Source: Ascochyta rabiei
Lineage: Eukaryota > Ascomycota > Dothideomycetes > Pleosporales > Didymellaceae
NCBI RefSeq assembly: GCF_004011695.2
Contig: NC_082418.1
Location: forward strand, 620,001 to 684,000
Length of the DNA stretch: 64,000 bases
Reading direction: 5' to 3'
The stretch's first letter is position 1. Every line of letters begins with the position of its first letter. Both the position numbers and the translations under genes were made by a program. The notes beneath the pieces are model-generated. The model was given only the letters and a program-made list of their open reading frames with translations. It made no database searches and was not told where the DNA came from. Below are positions 53,974 to 64,000 of this stretch, piece after piece.

Positions 53974-55708
53974 CTACGCCCTATCCTTGGAATGGACGGT
54001 CTCCAGATGTGTATGAGCGCCATTCTTCTCCATGCCATAGTCGCTGCTGGAATCGCCATCGACGTGGAAGCTGTCGACAACCGTGTGCTTGAACTGGCGT
54101 GCAGGAACCTTCTTCTCGAACAGAGTGTCGAGCTCGGCGTAGGTGCGGCCCTTGGCCTCGGGAAGGCGGAAGAAGGCCCAGACGAAGCAGAGGAAACAGG
54201 TGCCGGCGTAGAAAAAGCCGGTTTTGGCGCCCCAATCCTACACGACGTCAGCCACGGGAGTCGAGCAAAGAGGTGGGGAGACTTACCCATGCACCGGGGT
54301 TCAACATGCGTGGGGTCAAGACGTTGGCGACGCAGGAAGCCAGATTGTAGAAGTTGCGGGCCAAGACGACCGTCTTCTGGCGGAGACGGGTGGACGGGAT
54401 TTCAGCGACAATGGCGTAGCAAACGGGGCCGACGGTGATGTTGTAGACGCAGGCGAAAACAAGGAGAAGGGCACCAATGGCCCACTGAGCGCCTTGGTTG
54501 CCCTTGGGGATGATTCCACAGAATCCGATGAGGAGTAGAATGGTGACCATGGCCAGATCGCCGTAGACGTAGAGGGTGCGACGACCAACACGAGGAATGA
54601 GTATCCAAGCGATGAAGACACCGACGGCGCCAATGGCGTACTGGCCGAGCGACATGGAGAAGGAATTGGACTCGCTGAGACCGGCCTGGACGAAGAAGTA
54701 GGTCGATTGTCCAATGAGGGCAGCACCGCAGAAAGCCTGCGTGAACCAGGTCATAGCGGCGATCTCAGTGCGGCGAAGATCAGTTCGGCGGAAGCAGTCA
54801 ACGTAGGAAGTGCCCTCGGAAACAGCCTTCTCGAGCTCGTTGGTGTGACGCATCATAGCAATGGCCTCGTCGGCGTCGAAGTTGGTGAGCTTTTCAGGTG
54901 AGGTCAAGCGCAGCACCATGGCCTTGGCCATCTCATCACGACCCTTGCGGATGAGCCACCAGGGAGATTCAGGGGCGAAGTAGATGCCGATGAGGATGGG
55001 AGTAGGCCAAAGCCACTGCAGCGCGTACGGGATGCGGTAGGCCCACTGGTCGGGACGGAGGGCAACGCCCTTGAGAACACCGGAAGCGAGGAACTGGCCC
55101 ATGACCCAGCAGAGGTTGACGTAGGTGGTAAGGATAGGGCGGAGTGGGACGGGCGTGACCTCTGCGGCATAGGTGCAGGTCAACGTCTGGAAGACACCCC
55201 ACGGAATACCGCAGCAGATAAGGCCAACAAGGAGCATCTGAATGTTCTGGGCGAAGAAAACAATGAAGATGAAGAGGTTGACGACAAACAATGCGCCCAT
55301 CATCGTCTTCCTGTAGCCGAAACGATCCGCAATGTAACCGTTGAGGAGCAGACCGAAGAATTCACCAACAAAGGCACCGTTCTGCAGGCCAGACTGCCAT
55401 GCTGCGGTGATCTCCCAATCTCCATTGGCGAGCTGGGAGCCATATCGCTGTTTGAAAGCTGGGGCGGCGAAAAGAGAGCTGATGAGGACTTTGTCGAATC
55501 CCTCCATGATGATAGCGGTGGAGAGCAGGACGGACCAAGCAACAGCCTTGGGGTAGAGCCTGATGCCTTCGCGCAGTGTCATGTTGCGCTCCAGCTCAGT
55601 GGCCTTGTTGGCGCTGTGGGAGACGTGCTTGAGATCAGGCATGGCGACGGAGAGCTTGCGCGCCTGGTCGACGTCGACGGCGACGACGCTGCTGTTGCGA
55701 CGAGACAT
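53974..55708 (-). CDS. malP: Maltose/alpha-glucoside permease (MFS sugar transporter)
   Basis: Exons 55708-54287 and 54237-53974 (intron GTAAGT..TGTAG, 49 nt) give 561 aa. A hydrophilic N-terminus is followed by twelve predicted spans. Sugar-porter signatures include GYIADRFGYRKTMMG after span 2, the ESPWWLIRKGR motif before the central loop, IPRVGRRTLYVYGDLAM and, after the splice, FFRLPEAKGRTYAELDTLFE. The opening TLREGIRLYPKAVAWSVLLS and EGFDKVLISSLFAAPAF match the yeast Mal31/Mal61 and Aspergillus MalP group, proton-driven plasma-membrane importers of maltose and related alpha-glucosides. It is divergent from the maltase, sharing a 1.06-kb promoter, which strongly supports maltose as substrate. 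Confidence 0.92.
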
Positions 55709-58549
<2,841 letters not shown>

Positions 58550-58683
58550 GCCACACGTCGTTGAGGACACGAAGAATCTCGAACCTAGATCAGAAACTCT
58601 TGACTCAAACTCAAGAACATACCTGATCCAGCGAGAAGAACGTGGCAATGGATGTGCAAATATCCTCCATGACTTGACAGGTG

Positions 58684-60484
58684 CTACGAAGTGCCAAAAT
58701 GTGCCATTGAGAGCCTTCTCGAGATGTGATTCCAGGTAGCCAGCTGGCCAACTCTGACTTCTCTTGATGTTCCCACCCCTTCATCTTGATGTGCGTGCAC
58801 CTGTCCCGGCGCTTGCCCATCAGCCATCTCTTCGAGCCCTGCAGCGGTTTTGGATTGCGCCACTTGGTACCAGGGATCGTTTGCACAGGGGCTCTGCAGA
58901 TCCAGCGGCAAACTGGGCGAGCTTGCGTTGCTGACCGCCTCCGGGAACATGGTCTGCAGGCGCTCGAGCTTCTCCAGCAGGATCCCGCGCCGTGTGGCAT
59001 CAAGCTGGGGGAATAGTAGTATGAAGTCGAGAATAAAGAGGAAGTCGTCGATACGTAGTGCGGTTTCCTCAAGAGTGGCGGCCGGTATGTGGATCAGCAC
59101 ATCGGCAATTGTGTCGGTGATCTCGAAGAGCTTCTGCGTGATCGAACTACCATGCACCTCAATATCTTGGCGTGACATGCTCGACAGCTGATGCCGCAGT
59201 GACTGCGATAATCGGACTGGGAAGAGGAGCGACAGGCACTCCTTGGACGATCGCGACGAAAGCAGCGTCTGGCCCATGGCGAGCCGCCAAACTAGTGTGC
59301 GGAGCCATTCACGTGTGATGGTCAGGTCTGCGCGCTGCATCATGGAAAGATTCGCTAGCTCGAGCGCGTCGGCTTCTGGATCGCCCTCGAGTTCGCGTGA
59401 CTTGGCCTCGACCCAGGTACTGGTGACAGGACCGTTCTGTCCAGCTGCACCAAGCCAGCTGCTGAGAAATTCCGTGTCTAGAAGTCGGAAGAGCTTGATG
59501 ATCTGATTGAAGCCCTCGTGCACCTGAACAGGAATGGTGGGATCGTCTTCGGGTAATGTGTAGAGTGGCACCATGATGGCTTGACGGTAGTCTAGGATTG
59601 CGATAAATCGCTCGTGAATGTAGGCCTGCCAATACAGACGCTGCCTTCTCGATCTTTCCGGTGCCGCTAGATTCAAGACATGCTCTGGGTTGTCGATACG
59701 CAGGAGCTGGATTGCACTGATCGCATCTCTCATCCAGTGGAACGCCGCGTCGCTACCCTGTAAGCTCATAAGGCAGTTATGTATGAAAATTGACTGCATG
59801 GCTCGCATGACGGATGAACGATGAAGTTTGTGTGGAGGCTTCATTGTGTCGATCGATGAATCCATGAGGCTCTCGATGGTCTGCACAACGTCCTCTGTCC
59901 TTCGATCCCCGTATCGAGTCAAATTAAGCGTGCAGCCACCGAAAGCATATATGAATGAGCGCATCTCCTGGTCATGGTCCATCGAATGGATATAGTGCCG
60001 TAGTTCGAGCTCAGTGATGACAGGCTGCACAGGGTAGACACCTTCCAGATAATCTGGTATGAGATCCAAAAAGAATGCCTTGTTATACTGCAAGGTGACA
60101 GATGATTCAGGAGATGCTGAACTGGATCAGTACCGACTCACTGTATTTGATGTCAAGCATTTTTTGATTGCTGAAAGACGTACCTGAACCGAGCCCATCG
60201 CGGTCGATGGTGTACGCGAACCCACTGTATGGTTGTATGTGGAGCCCATTCGCCGGTAGTATAGTGGGTGGTGATGTTGTGTGAGCATTGTTCGTCTGGT
60301 TCCTGAATTCGGAAATGATATGGCCTCTCTTGCCCTGACTCCGCAGCTTGCCTGTCGCCGAGTACACGCATCTCAAACCAAGGTGACTGCATTGCTGACA
60401 CCGCTCCTGACCGTTGCACTTCACCTTGCGGCGCTTGCAGGCGTCGCATGCTTTGGAGACTCTTTTCTGAATTGATGGGTCCAT
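58684..60484 (-). CDS. malR: Zn2Cys6 transcription factor, probable MAL activator
   Basis: Exons 60484-60184 and 60116-58684 give 577 aa. A 67-nt intron (donor GTACGT, branch TACTGAT, acceptor TTCAG) is chosen because it keeps frame and gives GSASPESSVTLQYNKAFFLDL; a donor GTGAGT within it gives a stop or an impossibly short intron. The binuclear cluster is at residues 13-39 (C13, C16, C23, C29, C32, C39, in CDACKRRKVKCNGQERCQQC). The middle homology region spans about 120-300 (FFLDLIPDYLEGVYPVQPVI, RQRLYWQAYIHERF). Position beside the maltase and permease matches Aspergillus malR and yeast MAL63-type activators, which turn on transporter and maltase when maltose enters. Regulatory target is inference from linkage. 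Confidence 0.88.
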
Positions 60485-60936
60485 TGTAGCGGATCATGTT
60501 GTGCAGGCTAGTGCTCTTGTAAAGACATTCATGGGGTGCGGGAAGGTCAAGCTGTGGAGTGCGGAGAAGCCGGAGATCACGCCAGCTAGTGCCCTTTCGG
60601 AGCACCCTCGAGCTTACTGATTCGCTCGTTAGTAGTCGTGCCACACTGACAGACAGACACGCGCAGAAGGCGCAGGTACTAGAATCGGGCATGGGAGCAG
60701 GGTATGCAAGGACGGGCATGGTGTTCAAACGGGTAATTCTGACGAACTTTGTAACAAGAAGCTGTCGGGCAGGGCGCTTCCACCTCCTTGATCCGCATGG
60801 CACGCGCATGTGCTGCCAGGGTAAATAGAGACTTGTCATCTCGTTGACCATTCCACCCGGTCACATACCGTGTCCGTGCGCGCAACAACCGGAGTCGCGC
60901 AACGACCGAAAACCACCTCAACGCTTAAAATTAGAT
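60485..60936. other. Regulator promoter, no gene seen
   Basis: About 450 bp of normal base composition between the MAL regulator start and the AT-rich transposon block. It should contain the regulator's promoter. Confidence 0.5.
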
Positions 60937-61018
60937 AAGGCTATAGAGCCACCCACAACAGCTATTATTTTGTGATTTTGTAGTGTAGTACTAATTAATT
61001 ACTTGCAAAAAAGATGTA

Positions 61019-61990
61019 CTATTTAAATTTGGCTGGTAACTTGACGTTGCGGCCACGTGATGTGGTTTTAAGTGGGGGAGCTAGGGACAGCAATAGGGGA
61101 CTACAACCACCAACATTATCCCTAGGACTACGTTTTTAACGCTTTTTTAGCTAGGTTGCTTATAAAGCTTTCTTTTTACCCTTTTAAGGTAATTATATAG
61201 CTTTTGCAGCATTAAGCTCTTATTATTAATACTGCTTTTTAGCCTTCTGTTTAGCCTTCTAATTTGCTATATTAGCCTTCTCCTTCTTACGTACTACCTT
61301 AGCTGCCTCTTACACTACACGCCTCTCCTCCTTCTCCTTCTCCTTAACCAGCTTCTTAGCAGCTGCTACTTCCTTACTAGTAGCTTTTCTAAGCCTCTCC
61401 TCCTTCTTCTTATGTTGTCTGACTTGCTTACAGAAGCGTGCTTTATTAACCTTTCTAGGTAACTAGAACACTGCACTACTATAGTACTCCTGCTGTTGCT
61501 GCAAGTCTAAGGTTTTGCTCTTCTTTTTATGCTTCTTCTGCGTCTTTAGAGTCTTTTTAAGGCTATCTATCTTATACTAGAGAAGTAAGGTTTTAACTAA
61601 GATATAGTAGATTAATTGTCTTATCTTTTTAACATTACTCTTACTCTAGTTTTTAACTACACGCTGCAACAACGTCTCTATTTTAAGCTAATCCTTGTTG
61701 CTATAAACAGACAATAAGGACCTATCTAAATCTAAGCTCTCTAGTGTTTTAATAAAGCAGTAGAGGATAATGTTAGAATTAAGTAGATAGATACCTGTTG
61801 CCTTAAAGGACTTAAGTATTAGCTTTTTAGTAAAGCTACACATCTACACTAGCCAGAATAGGCAGAAGAAGTCTGCTCTAGTAATAGGTGCGTTATTTTA
61901 AGCCTTATAGATATATATTGTAACTGCTTTTAAGTACGCTGTTAATAGAGGCTTAAACAGTACTATATTAAGCAGCTAGAGCGTTTAGGT
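61019..61990 (-). pseudogene. Outer transposase pseudogene, C-terminal part
   Basis: One reading frame with many TAG/TAA codons runs from the insertion point to the stop at 61019. It continues directly from the fragment at 63858-64000 once the inner element and one TA are removed: LLAVLPPYLT joins a stop, then TL-stop-LLNIVLFKPL, where the family has a THTLQPLDVxxFKPL-like string. The tail RGRNVKLPAKFK is a signature of large fungal DDE_1 transposases. Confidence 0.82.
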
Positions 61991-61992
61991 TA

Positions 61993-62060
61993 ACGTACTC
62001 CACAGGTAAGCAGATTAAACAGGTAAGCGGATCACTCTGCTAAGACCACACCAAATTTCT
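61993..62060 (+). repeat. Left terminal inverted repeat of the inner transposon
   Basis: Pairs with 63788-63855 in inverted orientation. It differs by transitions only in the parts compared (GTGAGCGG to GTAAGCAG, GATCAA to GATTAA, GCCAAG to GCTAAG), the mark of RIP acting on this copy. Confidence 0.88.
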
Positions 62061-62249
62061 ACCCTATTATAGTTCGCATTAGCCTACTTTAGCCTTATAT
62101 ACAGTAGTGCAGTATATAATATTATTTAGAAATATCTTCTACAGCCTTCTTATATATATATAAGTTATATCTAATATTATAGCACTTTGTACAGCGTCTT
62201 TAGGTTACTTCCCCTCCTTTAGCGCGCACTTGCTTCTTTACCTTCTTAC

Positions 62250-63774
62250 TATTACTACGCACCCTAAACTTAGTTAGAGTAGTTAATTAAAGGCCTTCCT
62301 TAGCTGTTAGGACTCTCTCCTGCTATAATTGCTTTTTTTTATACAATTTATGTTACGTAGCAACCTTATTTGCTGCTTAAAGCCTAGTAATCTCCCTTTA
62401 AGCTAATACTAGCTTATGCGCTACTATAGCTGCACCTTTAGCAAGCTTTTTAAAGGCCTTAACTATTAAAGTTAGTAAGCTGCTTGCATGCCTTTAAATC
62501 CTCTCTTAAACCAGCGTTAATTGCAACCCTAATTGCAGGGTAGTGCTTGGGGTTTAGGACTGCTAGGGCTTATCTTCTATAGTAGGTAGTGGTAGGGTAT
62601 ATAGGCGGACATTAAGACCTATTATAACCTGTTCTAGGTTAAGGGGGACTATTCTAGCGCCTTAGAAGCCTCCTTAGATATTGCTAGAAGTAAATATCTC
62701 CTTATAGGCGTCTATAAAGCATAGTAGAAACTTAGTTTTAGTAATATAAGTAATGTAGTTATATATAAGATTCTTAGCTTAGCGCCTATATACCTTCTTT
62801 AGAGGGGCAAAATAACCTATATCTAGTAGTTATAAGAGGTAAGATAAGTGTAGAGGTATATATAGTGTAACAATCTTTACTTCCTTACAGTATTATTAGA
62901 AGTTAAGGGAGTTATAGCTCTTATAGCTGTTAATAAGGAGCAGCTAGTGTACTCCTTAGGTGCGCGTCTTTATATAGGCATTAAAGTGCTTTAACTAGTC
63001 TAGACTAAGCTTGTTAGTAGTCTATCTGTTCTTAGAGACTCTAATAACCTAGTTATAGGGCAGATTGTCCTCTTTATACTAGGCAGAGAGGTAGTTACAG
63101 CCTTTAAAGATAATAAAGGGTAGAATAGCCTACCCTGTGCTATTAATGCCCTATATAACTGTTATCTACTCTTAATTACCCTACTGCACTGCCTTTAGCT
63201 GTCCTTAACGCTCTAAGCCTGTAACAACTGCTTCTGTTAATATCTAGCCTATTATAAAGCCTGTCTTATTAAAGTTGTATATATTATTGTTCTAGATACT
63301 ATACTTAGCTTTAACATTTGCTATAAGCCTAAACTAGCCCCTAATAATCTCTAGATCCTTATAGAGGGCTCTCTTGTAGTTATACTTATAATTAAACCTT
63401 ACTTTAAGGTTAGGGTAGCGCTTAATAAATATATTAGGCTAGTTTATGCTAACATGGCCTATATTATACTTAGCACGCAAAGAATTAGCTATATTAGCTA
63501 TAGTAGCTAGCTAAGAGGCAAATCCTTATGTATCTAGCTTAAGGATATACTTAGTAATTACGTCCTCCTTAGTCTAGTCTATAATCTGTTAAACTGGCGT
63601 ATAATTAGCTTATGTAGGTTGTCCTATGTATTAAGCGTGTAGTATACTGTAAGGCGCGTTATATATAGCTGCAGCGCATTATAGGGTAAGCATTGCGTCT
63701 TATTTAATTGCCTAGAGCGCAAGCTGTATTACAGCTTCTCTTAAGGGCGTAGATTAATGTTGTTGTTAAGGCAT
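62250..63774 (-). pseudogene. Fot1/pogo transposase pseudogene (RIP-mutated)
   Basis: From an ATG at 63774 one frame carries the whole family order despite numerous stops: an N-terminal Psq-like HTH (LREAVIQLALQAIK), a CENP-B-type HTH (INxPNIFIKRYPNLKVRFNY), the DDE core with NFNKTGFIIG (catalytic Asp of NFDETGF now Asn), TVI-stop-GIN, AILPFIIFKGCNYLSA, LKHFNAYIKTRT, LLLINSYKSYNSLNF (Asp of the usual DGHESH now Asn) and YFAPLKKVY. The C-terminal helix VKAFKKLAKGAAIVAHKLVL also matches. Both visible catalytic Asp positions and many Gln/Trp codons are lost, so it cannot work. Confidence 0.87.
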
Positions 63775-63787
63775 TGCGTGGTAAGGT

Positions 63788-63855
63788 GGAGGTTTGGTGT
63801 GGTCTTGGCAGAGTGATCCGCTCACCTGTTTGATCCGCTCACCTGTGGAGTACGT
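63788..63855 (-). repeat. Right terminal inverted repeat of the inner transposon
   Basis: Nearly unmutated: two copies of GATCCGCTCACCTGT in tandem, then GGAGTACGT at the end. The subrepeats could be transposase-binding sites. Confidence 0.88.
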
Positions 63856-64000
63856 TAAGTAAGGGGGAAGGACAGCTAGAAGGATCTTATAGTTATTATA
63901 GTACTTAATAAAGTCTATTATTATATAGGATCTGTAGCTATCTAGTATTAAAAGCCTCTACTTTCTTTATACTTTCTCCTTAGTGTAGCAATTAAACACC

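Larger units (their letters stand above)
61993..63855 (-). mobile_element. Inner Fot1/pogo-type transposon, 1,863 bp, with TIRs and TA duplication
   Basis: Inverted termini begin ACGTACTCCACAGGT and extend about 65 bp. The right end retains GAGCGGATCAAACAGGTGAG with two direct AGGTGAGCGGATCA subrepeats; the left end has the same with G-to-A and C-to-T changes. TA flanks both sides (61991-61992, 63856-63857). The length matches full-size Fot1 elements (about 1.9 kb), so this is a complete but mutated copy. The interior encodes a broken transposase on the minus strand. Confidence 0.92.
60937..64000 (-). mobile_element. Outer pogo/DDE_1-type transposon, RIP-degraded, interrupted and cut by window edge
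   Basis: Base composition changes abruptly near 60937 to TA-rich DNA. On the minus strand the transposase C-terminus is readable through stops: RGRNVKLPAKFK ends at 61019, preceded by a Lys/Glu/Ala-rich coiled region (KEVAAAKKLVKEKEKEERR) and, further in, FKPLLTAYLKAV and LILKSFKATGIY. The catalytic-core part RLLILDSYRSYIIIDFIKYY, then YNNYKILLAVLPPYLT, lies at 64000-63858. Between them sits the inner element. Stops fall where Gln and Trp codons are expected, as RIP would cause. The N-terminal part and one terminus lie beyond the window; the left terminus is only approximate, as no repeat partner is visible. Not functional. Confidence 0.85.

Noticed and set aside
58611..59072. Extra minus-strand ORF at the 3' end of the MAL regulator
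   Set aside because: Overlaps the regulator coding exon in another frame and has no independent features.
60117..60183. Alternative MAL-regulator splice using GTGAGT near 60151
   Set aside because: It gives a stop at once with the later acceptor or an intron of about 25 nt with the nearer one; the GTACGT donor keeps frame and gives family-like sequence.

Overview
The window looks like chromosomal DNA from a filamentous ascomycete (Pezizomycotina), most likely a Dothideomycete such as one of the Pleosporales. The class is clear from short GT-AG introns (about 45-70 nt), conserved fungal housekeeping genes, a Msn2/Seb1-type regulator, and transposons degraded in the CpA-to-TpA style of repeat-induced point mutation (RIP). 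The order-level placement is inference. Coding coordinates run from start to stop codon; intron positions are given in each entry and were found by reading splice motifs and frame.

Layout. 0-6.4 kb: PNO1 (ribosome assembly) converges with DPH6 (diphthamide synthesis), followed by a Msn2/Seb1-like stress regulator with a 5' UTR intron. 6.4-12.4 kb: about 6 kb with no supportable gene. 12.4-25.6 kb: a housekeeping block with a thioredoxin-PITH protein, a TUG/UBX protein preceded by an overlapping 67-codon ORF, PRP39, gamma-glutamyltransferase and MSH3. 25.8-36.3 kb: a flavin monooxygenase, a Cys-rich zinc-ribbon protein, PAM17, an FMN-dependent sulfone/sulfonate monooxygenase-like protein and a germinal-centre-type kinase. 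36-44 kb: microsatellite-rich DNA, a large low-complexity protein and a C2H2 transcription factor. 44-49 kb: gene-poor DNA with microsatellites, a 125-bp Tc1/mariner-like MITE, a small Cys-rich ORF and a membrane protein lacking an obvious AUG. 49.5-53 kb: a six-span membrane protein and a class 3 lipase whose signal region carries a 9-bp repeat encoding Val-Leu-Ser. 53.0-53.8 kb: remains of an acyl-CoA ligase.

53.9-60.5 kb: a complete maltose-utilisation cluster. A maltose permease and a GH13 maltase are divergent around a shared 1.06-kb promoter, and a Zn2Cys6 regulator converges on the maltase. This is the malP-malT-malR arrangement known from Aspergillus. Import, intracellular hydrolysis and control would be encoded side by side.

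60.9-64 kb: an AT-rich RIP-degraded region. It is a nested pair of pogo/Fot1-type transposons: a 1,863-bp element with TA target duplication sits inside the transposase gene of a second, older element that runs off the window end. Removing the inner element and one TA rejoins the outer reading frame. No rRNA or CRISPR was seen, and no tRNA was recognised by eye. The strongest non-routine observations are the nested RIP-degraded transposons, the (VLS)n lipase leader, the TAATG bicistronic-like arrangement before the TUG gene, the acyl-CoA ligase internal deletion, the MITE and the membrane-protein gene without a start codon.
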